Shown piece after piece: positions 46,846 to 55,980 of a stretch of 64,000 nt of DNA (position 1 is the stretch's first letter; each line of letters begins with the position of its first letter). The stretch comes from Malaciobacter molluscorum LMG 25693 (GTDB lineage: Bacteria > Campylobacterota > Campylobacteria > Campylobacterales > Arcobacteraceae). The stretch lies in NCBI RefSeq assembly GCF_003544935.1, contig NZ_CP032098.1:1054001-1118000 (forward strand). Direction: 5' to 3'. The translations under genes and the position numbers were made by a program. Below the pieces are notes generated by a model. It saw only the letters and a list, made by a program, of their open reading frames with translations. It made no database searches and had not been told where the DNA came from.

Positions 46846-47484
46846 GTGTTATCACTTAATGAATATATACAAGTTTTTATTGGTATTATGGCAATTTTTA
46901 GTCCATTGTCAGCCATACCAATTTTTATATCATTAACAGCAACTTCTTCTCAAGAAGATAAAAATCAAACTGCAAAAACAGTAGCCTTGGCAGCTGGAAT
47001 TGCTGGTATTGTTTCTGTATGGATTGGTGAATATATATTACTATTTTTTGGAATTTCAATTGCAGCATTTAAAATAGCAGGAGGTATTTTATTACTTCTT
47101 ATGTCTATTAATATGTTAAATGCAGAAATACCAAAAGCAAAACATACAAAAAATGAATTAGAAGAAGCAAAAAACACATCAAAAGAAATAGCAATTGTAC
47201 CTTTAGCAATCCCTTTAATTGCTGGTCCTGGTGCAATTTCTACAATTATCATTTTTTCTCAAAAAAGTCATAGTTTTATGCATCTTATTATAATGAGTTT
47301 AATTATTACTACTTTAGCTTTATACATTTGGGGAATATTAAGAATGTCAACTTATATTAATAAAAAATTAGGGATTACAGGAATTAATGTAGTTTCAAGG
47401 GTAATGGGATTACTTCTTGCATCAATTTCAGTTCAATTTATAATCTCTGGATTGACTTTAGTTTTTCCTTTTTTAACAAAATAG
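46846..47484 (+). CDS. MarC-family integral membrane protein
   Basis: The 212-residue protein begins with GTG directly after the livF stop, within reach of the AGGAG in the livF end. It has six membrane segments and MarC features (FSPLSAIPIFISLT, IAAFKIAGGILLLLMSINML, VPLAIPLIAGPGAISTII). The function of the family is not settled. It is probably co-transcribed with liv, though that may not mean a shared task. Confidence 0.88.
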   Translation: MLSLNEYIQVFIGIMAIFSPLSAIPIFISLTATSSQEDKNQTAKTVALAAGIAGIVSVWIGEYILLFFGISIAAFKIAGGILLLLMSINMLNAEIPKAKHTKNELEEAKNTSKEIAIVPLAIPLIAGPGAISTIIIFSQKSHSFMHLIIMSLIITTLALYIWGILRMSTYINKKLGITGINVVSRVMGLLLASISVQFIISGLTLVFPFLTK

Positions 47485-47496
47485 TGACTTATTTAT

Positions 47497-47516
47497 TATT
47501 TGTTAACAAATATAAT
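47497..47516. promoter_or_regulatory. 16-bp palindrome on the promoter of the TerB-like gene
   Basis: TATTTGTTAACAAATA (47497-47512) is a perfect palindrome that runs into TATAAT (47511-47516), a -10 box. It could be an operator or chance in AT-rich DNA. Confidence 0.4.
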
Positions 47517-47556
47517 ATATAATTTTACATTAATAAATTAAATAGGAATTTACTGA

Positions 47557-47967
47557 ATGTTATTAATGAAATTAGAGGCAAAAGAGAAGTTTTGTTTTTT
47601 GAGACTTGCTCATTATCTTGCTAGAATAGATAGTGATTATGGTGAAAAAGAACATGAAATAATTGAAGAATATTGTATAGAAATGGGTATCGAAAATGAA
47701 GAGATTTTTGATTTTGATGATTTTAATTTACAAGATACTCTAAAATGTTTTAAATCTACAAAAAGTAAAAAAATAGTAATGTTGGAATTAATGATTTTAA
47801 TTCATGCAGATGATTCTTTTGACTTTAAAGAAAAAGAGTTAATAGAAGATATTAATACTACTTTTGGTTTTACAAAAAAACATATGAATTATTTTTCTCA
47901 ATGGGGAAAAGCAGTAGCATCTTTATATGAACAAGGCAAATTACTTATTGGGGAGGATTTTAATTAA
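47557..47967 (+). CDS. TerB-like protein
   Basis: The 136-residue, acidic all-alpha protein shows the TerB-like pattern of two helical repeats: FLRLAHYLARIDSDYGEKEHEIIEEY and MLELMILIHADDSFDFKEKELIEDI. Both carry the D-x-x-x-x-x-K/E-E metal-type acidic clusters. TerB-like domains are linked to stress or metal sensing in the cytoplasm; the role here is unknown. AGGA lies 9 bases before the ATG; a second Met three codons in could also start it. Confidence 0.7.
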   Translation: MLLMKLEAKEKFCFLRLAHYLARIDSDYGEKEHEIIEEYCIEMGIENEEIFDFDDFNLQDTLKCFKSTKSKKIVMLELMILIHADDSFDFKEKELIEDINTTFGFTKKHMNYFSQWGKAVASLYEQGKLLIGEDFN

Positions 47968-47973
47968 TCCTTC

Positions 47974-48690
47974 TTAATAAGATGCCTTTATCGTCTCACC
48001 TACATATGTAATAATAGGAGTTAATTCTTTTAATTCTTCAAAAAAGTCATCATCTTTTTTTGATACTTCTTCTAAAGTAAATAACAAACATTTTTCATCT
48101 TTTGTTGTACCCTTACTTAAATAAGCAATTGGAGTAGAAGATGGAAACCCTTTTTTTAGTAAGCATTCAACTATCTGTTTTGCTTTATATGCACCCATCA
48201 TAATAATTAAATTTTCTCTTTTATGATATGAAGTTACAATTTCATTGAAAATTTCTAAATCATGTCCAGTAATTGTTCTATATGAATCTGAAAAACTTCT
48301 ATCAATAGAAGGTATCATAAAACTTTCAGGAACACTTGTAGTTGAAGAAACACCTGAAATAATTATAGGAGTTATTCCTATTTTTTTTAAAGCTTTTACT
48401 TCTTCATATCCTCGGCCAAATACAAATGGAGTTCCACCTTTTAATCTTACAACAACGTCTTTTTGTTTTGCATATTTTATAAGAAGTTCATTTATTTCAT
48501 CTTGATTTTTGATATGATGACCTTTTCTTTTTCCTACATTAATTTTTAAAGAGTCTTTTTTACAAAATTGAGTAAACTCTTCATTTACTAATGCATCATA
48601 TAATATTACATCTGCTTTTTTTAGAATATTTACAGCTTTTAATGTGAAAAGTTCTATGTCACCTGGGCCTGCACCAACTAAATATACCAA
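47974..48690 (-). CDS. cobA: Uroporphyrinogen-III C-methyltransferase (SUMT)
   Basis: The 238-residue methyltransferase has VYLVGAGPGDIELFT, DALVNEE, RLKGGTPFVFGRG and TTSVPES. It makes precorrin-2 from uroporphyrinogen III on the way to siroheme or cobalamin. The usual IPLTHRG segment reads IPSIDRSF here, a variation in an otherwise typical SUMT. It is a single gene, convergent with the TerB-like gene. Confidence 0.87.
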   Translation of the reverse strand: MVYLVGAGPGDIELFTLKAVNILKKADVILYDALVNEEFTQFCKKDSLKINVGKRKGHHIKNQDEINELLIKYAKQKDVVVRLKGGTPFVFGRGYEEVKALKKIGITPIIISGVSSTTSVPESFMIPSIDRSFSDSYRTITGHDLEIFNEIVTSYHKRENLIIMMGAYKAKQIVECLLKKGFPSSTPIAYLSKGTTKDEKCLLFTLEEVSKKDDDFFEELKELTPIITYVGETIKASY

Positions 48691-48731
48691 AAATAACTCC
48701 TTATAATTTTTTATTATGATAAAAATTAGGC

Positions 48732-48765
48732 AATATAATATTATTATTTGACTTAATATTATATT
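48732..48765. promoter_or_regulatory. 12-bp inverted repeat between cobA and the zapB-like gene
   Basis: AATATAATATTA and TAATATTATATT are perfect inverted arms with a 10-base spacer in the 177-base divergent gap. They contain TATAAT-like sequence on both strands, so they may simply be two divergent -10 boxes. Confidence 0.35.
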
Positions 48766-48867
48766 TTAAAATAAAATAGTAGAATAGCAATTATAATATA
48801 TTCATAAAGAGTTCTCAAAGTATTAAATAACAATAAATAATTTAATTAGTAGGAAGTTTGTGTTAAA

Positions 48868-49098
48868 ATGCAAAGCATAGAAATTACGAAAGCACTTGAT
48901 TCAAAAATAGAAAAATTAATTCGAGATTATGAAAGAATTAGAATAGAAAATGATTCTTTAAGACAAGAATTAAATGAATTAAAAAATTTAAATGATGAAT
49001 TGATAAGAAATAATCAAGATATGCTTTTAAGAATTGATAGTGCAATTACATTAAAAAAAGGTAAGAAAAGTGACTCAGAAATTGACTTTTCATATTAA
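48868..49098 (+). CDS. Small coiled-coil protein, ZapB-like
   Basis: The 76-residue protein is one long coiled coil (SKIEKLIRDYERIRIENDSLRQEL..LKNLNDELIRNNQDMLLRID, shown in parts) with a Lys-rich tail. It overlaps a ZapA-family gene by 29 bases. In other bacteria ZapB is a short coiled coil that bridges ZapA and the division site. The assignment rests on size, coil and neighbour, as coiled coils carry little family signal. Confidence 0.6.
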   Translation: MQSIEITKALDSKIEKLIRDYERIRIENDSLRQELNELKNLNDELIRNNQDMLLRIDSAITLKKGKKSDSEIDFSY

Positions 49099-49279
49099 TA
49101 ATATGGCTTATACAATAAATGTAGATGAATCTTTAAAAAATGAGCTAACAAGATATTTAGAAACTGATAAAAATTTAGATACAAGAGAATTATTAGCAGC
49201 ATATATAAGAGTTTCTCAAGAACATTCGAAGTTTAAACAAGAAATAGAACAAATATCAAGTAAAATTCCATCACTTTAG
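49070..49279 (+). CDS. Cell division protein ZapA-like
   Basis: The 69-residue protein starts at GTG with AAAAAAGG upstream, inside the preceding gene. KLTFHINNMAYTINVDE matches the ZapA N-terminal beta sheet, and the rest is a short helix (LAAYIRVSQEHSKFKQEIEQI). ZapA cross-links FtsZ filaments in the cytoplasm. The protein is shorter than E. coli ZapA, mostly in its C-terminal coil. Confidence 0.7.
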   Translation: MTQKLTFHINNMAYTINVDESLKNELTRYLETDKNLDTRELLAAYIRVSQEHSKFKQEIEQISSKIPSL

Positions 49280-49690
49280 ATGAAAAGATCTTTTTCTTTA
49301 ATTGAAGTTATTTTTACTATTACAATTCTTGCTATAATTACTACTTTGATTAGTAGTAACTTCTCAAATCTTTTTACAAATGTTGATATAAATAAATATA
49401 AATTCCAAATAGAACAAATAAGAAGTTCAATAAAAACAATGAAAACAAAAACTCTATTAATTAATAAAACATCTTTTGATAATTTGGATGATGCAAAAAT
49501 AGATAAAGAGAATGAAAAACTTTTTTCAAGTATTTTAAAAACTCCTATAATCTCTTCAAAAAATAGTTGGATGAAATCTAATGATAAAATATATATATTA
49601 AATTTAAACAACAACAAAGTAAAGTTTGAATATAAAAATAATTCATTTATGTGTATAAGTAAAAATAATTTATGTAAAGAGTTTCAATGA
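49280..49690 (+). CDS. Prepilin-type N-terminal methylation motif protein (pseudopilin-like)
   Basis: The first residues MKRSFSLIEVIFTITILAII form a class III signal: a short charged leader, F-S-L-I-E, and a hydrophobic helix. The residue before the Phe is Ser, where Gly is usual, so prepilin peptidase processing is less certain. The remaining 100 residues are polar and Lys/Asn-rich with a C-terminal Cys pair (CISKNNLC). It starts right after the zapA stop and overlaps priA by 4 bases. Confidence 0.7.
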   Translation: MKRSFSLIEVIFTITILAIITTLISSNFSNLFTNVDINKYKFQIEQIRSSIKTMKTKTLLINKTSFDNLDDAKIDKENEKLFSSILKTPIISSKNSWMKSNDKIYILNLNNNKVKFEYKNNSFMCISKNNLCKEFQ

Positions 49691-51534
49691 AGTATTATGA
49701 ATTATCTATTTTAAAATCTCCATTATCAAATCTAACTTATCAATCAACTCAAACTTTACAAATTGGAACAAAAGTTCTTGTCAAATTAGCAAAAATAAAA
49801 AAACTTTGTGAAGCTGTGATAATAAAAGAAGTAGAACAACCAACTTTTAAATGTGTGGATATAAATAGTATTACAGATGAATATTATAGTAAAGATATGA
49901 TTGAAATTTCAGGCTTTATCTCTAAATATTATGTATGTAGTTTAGGTGAAGCATTAAGTATTTATACACCATTTGATAAAACATTAGAAAAAGAGTTTAA
50001 ATATAAAAAATTTGAATGTAATATTTCATTATCTTTTAAACAGCAAGAAGCATATGATTTTTTAAATGAAAAAAAACAAGCCTTACTTTTTGCAAATACG
50101 GGAAGTGGAAAAACAGAAGTTTATATAAAAGCTATTTCAAAACATTTAAACGAACAAAAACAAGCTGTTTTATTAATGCCTGAAATATCTTTAACTCCCC
50201 AAATGCAAAAAAGACTCGAAAAAGTTTTTGATACAAGTGTTGCAATTTGGCACTCAAAAGTAACAAAGAAAAGGAAAAAAGAGATTATAGAAAAATTATT
50301 AAAAGGTGAGATTAGGTTGATTGCAGGTGCAAGGTCTTCTTTATTTTTACCTTTTAAAAATTTAGGAATAATTGTAGTTGATGAAGAACATGATGAATCA
50401 TATAAAAGTGATTCTAAGCCAAGATTACAAACAAAAGATTTGAGTCTATATATTGCAAAAAAATATGAGGTTCAGTTGATTTTGGGAAGTGCAACACCCT
50501 CTATTTCTTCTTTTAAAAAAGTTCCTTATTATAGATTAACCCAAACTTTTTTTGAATCAAAAAAATTTATAGAATTTGATGAGAGTGATACAAATATATC
50601 TGCAAAAATTTTGAATAGAATAAATAATACTTTAAATAATAATCATCAAGTTATTATTTTTTTACCAACAAGGGCAAATTTTAAATATCAAATATGCACT
50701 AGTTGTGGAAAATCTGTTGAGTGTCCATATTGCTCTGTTTCTATGAGTTTACATAAAAATGATTTAGCTTTAAAATGTCATTATTGTGGATATACTCAAC
50801 AAATTCCTGAATTTTGTCCCTCTTGTAATACAGGAATAATTCATAATCTTAGAGTAGGAACTGCACAAATAGAAGAAGAATTAAAACAAGCTTTTCCTGA
50901 AAAAATTATAAAAAGATTTGATAGAGATGAGATAAAAACAGATACAAAATTAAAATCAGTATTAAATGATTTTAATAAAAATAAAATTGATATTTTAGTT
51001 GGAACTCAAATGCTTTCGAAAGGACATGACTATCATAACGTAAAATTAGCAGTAGTTTTAGGAATAGATTCTGTTTTAAATATGAATTCATATAAAGCAA
51101 GAGAGAAGGCATTATCTTTGCTTATTCAAATTGCAGGAAGAAGTGGAAGAAAAGGTGAGGGTGAAGTAATAGTTCAAACAAAAAATCAAGAGTTTTTTGA
51201 ATATTATTTTCATGAGGCTGATTATAAAGATTTTTTAGATGAAGAATTAGAATTTAGAGAAGATTTATATCCACCTTTTGTAAAAATGGCAAGGGTTATT
51301 TTCTCTCATGCAAATGGTTTGAAAGTAAAAGATGAATTAGATAAATATGTAAAAATATTAAAAGAAAATACTAATATTGAAGTTGTTGGATTTGGACAAT
51401 GCTCAATATTTAAAATGGCAAATAAATATAGGTATGAAATATTAGTTCGTTCTTCTAGTGTTAAATCAATTTTACAAGCATTACATAGTATAAATTCTAC
51501 TATGGTTACTATAGATATGGATACAACTCATTAA
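49687..51534 (+). CDS. priA: Primosomal replication protein N' (PriA helicase)
   Basis: The 615-residue helicase is shorter than the E. coli form, mainly in the N-terminal DNA-binding part, as is common in this class. It has Walker A ANTGSGKTEVY, DEEH (motif II), GSATPS (III), the zinc cysteines CTSCG/CPYC/CHYCG/CPSC, and QIAGRSGR (VI). It reloads the replisome at stalled forks. Its ATG overlaps the pseudopilin stop. Confidence 0.93.
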   Translation: MKYYELSILKSPLSNLTYQSTQTLQIGTKVLVKLAKIKKLCEAVIIKEVEQPTFKCVDINSITDEYYSKDMIEISGFISKYYVCSLGEALSIYTPFDKTLEKEFKYKKFECNISLSFKQQEAYDFLNEKKQALLFANTGSGKTEVYIKAISKHLNEQKQAVLLMPEISLTPQMQKRLEKVFDTSVAIWHSKVTKKRKKEIIEKLLKGEIRLIAGARSSLFLPFKNLGIIVVDEEHDESYKSDSKPRLQTKDLSLYIAKKYEVQLILGSATPSISSFKKVPYYRLTQTFFESKKFIEFDESDTNISAKILNRINNTLNNNHQVIIFLPTRANFKYQICTSCGKSVECPYCSVSMSLHKNDLALKCHYCGYTQQIPEFCPSCNTGIIHNLRVGTAQIEEELKQAFPEKIIKRFDRDEIKTDTKLKSVLNDFNKNKIDILVGTQMLSKGHDYHNVKLAVVLGIDSVLNMNSYKAREKALSLLIQIAGRSGRKGEGEVIVQTKNQEFFEYYFHEADYKDFLDEELEFREDLYPPFVKMARVIFSHANGLKVKDELDKYVKILKENTNIEVVGFGQCSIFKMANKYRYEILVRSSSVKSILQALHSINSTMVTIDMDTTH

Positions 51535-51569
51535 AAATATTTTTAAAGTTATCTTAGAGAAAGTTATTG

Positions 51570-51575
51570 TATAAT
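51570..51575 (+). promoter_or_regulatory. -10 box of dapD
   Basis: TATAAT preceded by TTG stands 24 bases before the dapD ATG, with AAGGAG as the ribosome site. Confidence 0.6.
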
Positions 51576-51598
51576 CCTCAAAATTTCAAGGAGAATAA

Positions 51599-52786
51599 AT
51601 GGCTTACACTAAAGAAGAGTTTAAACAATTAGTAACAGATATTCAATCTCAAGATTGGTATAAAAACCCAATTGGATTTGGTATAGCAAGAGTTGATAGA
51701 GGACAATTAAATAAAAATAAAATTTTACAAGCAACTTATCCTGTAGCGAATTGGGAAGAAAATTATGGAAGTGCAGCTATTTTCTTAAATGCTTTAAAAG
51801 AGAGTGGTGTTGATGTTGATACTTCAAAATCAGAGTTAGTTTGTGATTTAAATGATAAGTTTTTAGAAAAATGTATAGAGTCTTTTAGACCTTATATTCC
51901 AGAAGCAAAAGGGCAAGATCATAAAAATGTTCAAGTATTATCTACACTTGCTTCTTTGCCAATTGATAGTGGTTTAACAGCTGATAATTTTAAAGTTGTA
52001 TTTATATTTGAAGATGTAGAACCAAAAAGTGCTGAAACAGTATATTTAAAACTTTATGCTTTATCTTTAGGAAAAGCTAAATTAAGAAGTCTAAATTTAA
52101 ATGGTGCATTTGGTAAATTAGAAAATTGTGCATGGGTTGGAAATCAACCAATTGAATTAGACTGGTTAAGAGAAAATGAGATTGCATTAAAAATTTCTGC
52201 TAAATATCCAAAAATTGATATGGTTGATAAATTCCCAAGATTTTTATCTCATGTAATTCCTGCTGATAATACAAGAATCTTAGAGACTTCAAAAGTAAGA
52301 TTTGGTGCACAACTTGCAGGTGGTACAACTGTAATGCCTGGTGCTGCATATATAAATTTTAATGCAGGAACAGAAGGTGCTGTTATGGTTGAAGGTAGAA
52401 TATCTTCAAGTGCTATTGTTGGAGCTGGTTCTGATGTTGGGGGAGGAGCTTCAATTCTTGGCGTTCTTTCTGGTACAGATGGTGTTCCTGTTTCAATTGG
52501 TGAAAACACTTTACTTGGTGCTAATTCTTGCACAGGTACAGCTATTGGTGATAGTTGTATTCTTGATGCAGGTGTTACAATCTTACCAGGAACAAAAATT
52601 ACACTTTCAGAAAAAGCTGTTGAGCAATTAAAAGAGATTAATCCAAATAAAGAGATTAAAACAGTTATGAAAGGTATGGATTTCTTAGGTGTTAATGGTG
52701 TTCATTTTAGAGTAAATTCTCAAACAGGACAAACTGTAGCAATGAGAAGTACAAGAGAAGTTAAATTAAACGCTGACCTACACTAA
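51599..52786 (+). CDS. dapD: Tetrahydrodipicolinate N-succinyltransferase, long form
   Basis: The 395-residue enzyme is the long DapD type found in Campylobacterota. A large N-terminal domain precedes a left-handed beta helix with hexapeptide repeats (VRFGAQLAGGTTVMPGAAYINF, GSDVGGGASILGVLSG, GENTLLGANSCTGTAIGDSCILDAGV, in parts). It succinylates tetrahydrodipicolinate in lysine and diaminopimelate synthesis. It is a single gene with its own promoter and terminator. Confidence 0.92.
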   Translation: MAYTKEEFKQLVTDIQSQDWYKNPIGFGIARVDRGQLNKNKILQATYPVANWEENYGSAAIFLNALKESGVDVDTSKSELVCDLNDKFLEKCIESFRPYIPEAKGQDHKNVQVLSTLASLPIDSGLTADNFKVVFIFEDVEPKSAETVYLKLYALSLGKAKLRSLNLNGAFGKLENCAWVGNQPIELDWLRENEIALKISAKYPKIDMVDKFPRFLSHVIPADNTRILETSKVRFGAQLAGGTTVMPGAAYINFNAGTEGAVMVEGRISSSAIVGAGSDVGGGASILGVLSGTDGVPVSIGENTLLGANSCTGTAIGDSCILDAGVTILPGTKITLSEKAVEQLKEINPNKEIKTVMKGMDFLGVNGVHFRVNSQTGQTVAMRSTREVKLNADLH

Positions 52787-52787
52787 T

Positions 52788-52824
52788 AAAAAAAAGGAGG
52801 GATAACTTATCTCTTCTTTTTTTC
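52788..52824 (+). terminator. Terminator after dapD
   Basis: AAAAAAAGGAGGGATA pairs with TATCTCTTCTTTTTTT (two G-U pairs), and the second arm itself supplies the T-run. The stop codon lies immediately upstream. Confidence 0.75.
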
Positions 52825-52872
52825 TTGCATTATTTTTATTATAATTTCAACATATTTAAGCTAAATTACTTT

Positions 52873-53217
52873 ATGGAAAATAAATATAATATCGGTGGAC
52901 AAATTTGGGTTCAAAAAGATGGTGGAAATTTTATGGGACCTGGACGTATAAAATTATTAGAGAAATTAATTGTTAATTCAAATCTAAAAATCGCAGCACA
53001 AGAAGCAAATATTGATTATGATATTGCACTTAAAAATATTAAAGCGATAAATAAAATAGCAAATGAGCCATTAGCTATAAAACAAGCAGATGAAAATAGT
53101 TATGAAATAACGTTATATGGTAAAAAGATAATTGATTCATACAATAAGTTAAAAAAAGAGCATGAGAAGCTTCTTTTGGATATTAATAAAAGATTTATTA
53201 AAGATATTGAGTCTTAA
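52873..53217 (+). CDS. ModE N-terminal-type winged-helix protein
   Basis: The start MENKYNIGGQIWVQKDGG at 52873 fits the family; the longer ORF start adds residues coded by the dapD terminator flank. The 114-residue protein has the ModE/LysR-like helix-turn-helix (MGPGRIKLLEKLIVNSNLKIAAQEANIDYDIALKNI, in parts) but lacks the MOP molybdate-binding domains. ModE controls molybdate uptake in other bacteria; this short form may respond differently. No ribosome site is obvious. It is convergent with the envC-like gene. Confidence 0.75.
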   Translation: MENKYNIGGQIWVQKDGGNFMGPGRIKLLEKLIVNSNLKIAAQEANIDYDIALKNIKAINKIANEPLAIKQADENSYEITLYGKKIIDSYNKLKKEHEKLLLDINKRFIKDIES

Positions 53218-53221
53218 AGTC

Positions 53222-54520
53222 TTAAATCCTAAATAAATCTTTTGGATCAATATGATAAGAGTTTTTTGTTGCCTGGAAATTTAATGTATCATTTACTCTT
53301 CCAATAACATAACCTTTTTTAATCCATTTTCCAACTTTTAGAGTTGGAGCAATTTCATCTAAATGTGAATAAATTGTATGTAATCCATTGCTGTGTTGTA
53401 CAATAACTACATTCTCTAACATACCTGCATCTTTTTTTGCATAAACTATTTTACCATTAAAAATAGAGTAAACTTTTGCTTTTGGTATATTAGTTTTTAA
53501 TATTACAGATTCATTAAATAGTTTTATTTTATAGACAGGATCATAATATTTACCAAAGTTTTTTACAACCTTGAAACTTTTTAGAGGTGATATAGTTTTT
53601 TTGCCTCTATATCTTGATATTTTAACTCCACTTGTAGATGAACCTATCATTTTAACATCTAAATCAATATCCTCTGCAAATCTTTTTTCTACTTCAGCTT
53701 GTGTATTATTGGTTTGTTTTTGTCTTTGCTGTTCTCTTTTTTTCTTTAATGCAAGAAGTCTTTTTTGTCTCTTTTCTCTTGCAATTTTTTCTCTTTGTAA
53801 TTCTTGTGATTTTAAGATATTGAGTTTTTCTAGTAGTGATGATAACTCTTGTTGTTTTTGTATAACACTTTTTAACTCTTTTTGATAAATTTTATGTTTA
53901 ACTTCCAATGATTTTAATGATTTTGAGTGATGCTTGATTAGTTGATTTAACTCTTTCTTTTTCTTTTTTCTTTCTTGTATATAATCATTTATTTTATCTA
54001 TTTGTTTTTGATTCTCTTTTTTGTTTAAAGTAACTTCTTCATAATTATTATTTAGTTTTAGTATTTGATCTTTTGAGTGTTCTGAAAGTAAAGTATAAAT
54101 TTCTGTATCAATTAATTCTTTAGGAGAGCTTTCATCTGCTAATTTTATTCCTATTGAAGAAGTAAAGTTTTCAATAATAGTATCAACTATTTGTTCTTCA
54201 TTTGATTTTTTCTTTTTTATTAAAAATTTTGATTTTTCTTTTAATTCATCTAGGTTTTTTTTCGAAGTTTCTAAAAGATTTTGATGTTCTTTAATATCAT
54301 TATTTACATTTACAATTTGAGATTCAAGACTTGTTAATTCTTTGTTTTGTAATTTTATTTGTCTTGCTAAAATCTTTATTTTTAGATTTGTTCGCATCTT
54401 TTTTGATTTGCTTTCATCAAGTATAGATTTATTGGTCTCAATTTTTTTTGCAATAGTTTTGCTAGATGCATTTAAAAAATTTATACAAAGCAGTGAGATT
54501 ATAATTATTTGTTTAATCAT
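53222..54520 (-). CDS. EnvC-like murein hydrolase activator (M23-like, degenerate)
   Basis: The 432-residue protein has a signal peptide, about 250 residues of coiled coil rich in Lys and Glu, and a C-terminal LytM domain. The zinc ligands are largely lost: NESVI stands where H-x3-D is expected and HTIYSHL replaces H-x-H. That matches EnvC, which activates amidases instead of cutting. It overlaps ftsX, and FtsEX controls EnvC in other bacteria, so the three genes fit one division module. Confidence 0.85.
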   Translation of the reverse strand: MIKQIIIISLLCINFLNASSKTIAKKIETNKSILDESKSKKMRTNLKIKILARQIKLQNKELTSLESQIVNVNNDIKEHQNLLETSKKNLDELKEKSKFLIKKKKSNEEQIVDTIIENFTSSIGIKLADESSPKELIDTEIYTLLSEHSKDQILKLNNNYEEVTLNKKENQKQIDKINDYIQERKKKKKELNQLIKHHSKSLKSLEVKHKIYQKELKSVIQKQQELSSLLEKLNILKSQELQREKIAREKRQKRLLALKKKREQQRQKQTNNTQAEVEKRFAEDIDLDVKMIGSSTSGVKISRYRGKKTISPLKSFKVVKNFGKYYDPVYKIKLFNESVILKTNIPKAKVYSIFNGKIVYAKKDAGMLENVVIVQHSNGLHTIYSHLDEIAPTLKVGKWIKKGYVIGRVNDTLNFQATKNSYHIDPKDLFRI

Positions 54521-55331
54521 TTTTCAATTTATACTTAATTAACACACCAAAGATTGTTAGAATAGAAATACCAAAAGATAAAAAGAAAAGTTTAAATAAC
54601 TCTTTACTTAAAGACATCTCAACATCAACTATATCATTTAATTCAACAGGAAATACCATTGTTAAATTAGTAACTAAAAATGAGAATACTCCTGCAACAA
54701 TAAAAAATGCTAAAAATGAACTAAAAATTGCATATTTAATTATTGTTGAGGAACTATATAAAATTGAAGCACCATGAAGCTGAAGTATTGCTATTTTTTC
54801 TTGATGTTCATAAAACCATATTTGTATCTGTTTTGCTAAAATTAATACTGAAAAAATTAAAATCACAATAAATAAAATAAAACTTATTTCATTTATCAAA
54901 AGAAGTAATAAATATACTTGATTATGATTTTTAGAAAAGATCTCTACTTTTCTAATATTATTATTCTTATAAAGTTCATCTTTTATACTATTTAATTGAG
55001 TAGTCGTAGGAAAGTTTTCTAAATGAATTTTATAAAAATTTGGTAATTTTTGTCTTAATAATTCAATTGAAGTGCTAGATAGATTTGATTTTATATCATT
55101 TATAATTTTTTCTTTTTTTAAAGTTGTTATTTTTTTTACTTTCATCCCAGCAATTTCATTTAATTTCTCTTTTATTAAAGGAGTATTTGTTATAACAACT
55201 ATAGAATAATCATCTGCAATCTTCTTTTTATATTTTTCTACTGTATTTTGAGTAAATAAATATAGTGTAAATGTTATTAGCATTGCACATAATGGTATTA
55301 CAAAAGCTAAAATATTTTTAAGAAACTTCAT
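54513..55331 (-). CDS. ftsX: Cell division protein FtsX
   Basis: The 272-residue protein has one membrane segment near the N-terminus, a periplasmic domain of about 130 residues (AGMKVKKITTL, RQKLPNFYKIHLENFPT) and three further segments, the FtsX topology. It couples FtsE ATP hydrolysis to the periplasmic EnvC-like partner. It overlaps ftsE by 14 bases and the envC-like gene by 8. Confidence 0.88.
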   Translation of the reverse strand: MKFLKNILAFVIPLCAMLITFTLYLFTQNTVEKYKKKIADDYSIVVITNTPLIKEKLNEIAGMKVKKITTLKKEKIINDIKSNLSSTSIELLRQKLPNFYKIHLENFPTTTQLNSIKDELYKNNNIRKVEIFSKNHNQVYLLLLLINEISFILFIVILIFSVLILAKQIQIWFYEHQEKIAILQLHGASILYSSSTIIKYAIFSSFLAFFIVAGVFSFLVTNLTMVFPVELNDIVDVEMSLSKELFKLFFLSFGISILTIFGVLIKYKLKND

Positions 55332-55980
55332 ATATTATTCCATCTTCTATTGATAATTGTCTAAATCTTATACCAAAGTTTTTAGGTACTCTATGTGTTA
55401 CAACAACAACTGTAATTCCTAACTGTTCATTTGCACCTTTTAATAAATTCCAAACAACTTCAGCAGAATAGTCATCTAAGTTTCCTGTTGGTTCATCTGC
55501 AATTATTAGTTTTGGATTATGTGCAAGGGCTCTTGCAACAGCAACTCTTTGTTGTTCCCCACCACTTAGTTCATTTGGGTAGTATCCTGCTCTATGACCA
55601 AGTTTTACATGGGCTAAAAGTTTATTTGCTTGGTCTCTTGAAACTTCTGTTGAGTAACCATTGATTTTTAGAGGAATCATAATATTCTCTTCAATTGTCC
55701 ATTCATTTATAAGTTTATAATCTTGGAAAATAATTCCTATATCTCTTCGTAGTTTTCTTAAGTTTTTAGAAGATACATTAAACATCTCTAATCCATCGAT
55801 ATTTAAACTTCCATGTTTTAATCCTATGTCTCCATAAAAAGATTTTAAAAGCGTTGATTTACCACTACCACTTGTACCACCAATAAAAATAAACTCTTTA
55901 CTGTTGATAGTAAAACTACCTTTTTTTATAATAAATTTATTTTCATCGTATGCTAAGTAGATATTTTTTGCTTTTATCAT
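55318..55980 (-). CDS. ftsE: Cell division ATP-binding protein FtsE
   Basis: The 220-residue ATPase has Walker [15 protein letters not shown], the FtsE-typical [11 protein letters not shown], signature [15 protein letters not shown] and Walker [13 protein letters not shown]. It partners FtsX. Its ATG touches the trmB stop, so trmB, ftsE, ftsX and the envC-like gene read as one operon. Confidence 0.92.
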   Translation of the reverse strand: MIKAKNIYLAYDENKFIIKKGSFTINSKEFIFIGGTSGSGKSTLLKSFYGDIGLKHGSLNIDGLEMFNVSSKNLRKLRRDIGIIFQDYKLINEWTIEENIMIPLKINGYSTEVSRDQANKLLAHVKLGHRAGYYPNELSGGEQQRVAVARALAHNPKLIIADEPTGNLDDYSAEVVWNLLKGANEQLGITVVVVTHRVPKNFGIRFRQLSIEDGIIYEVS

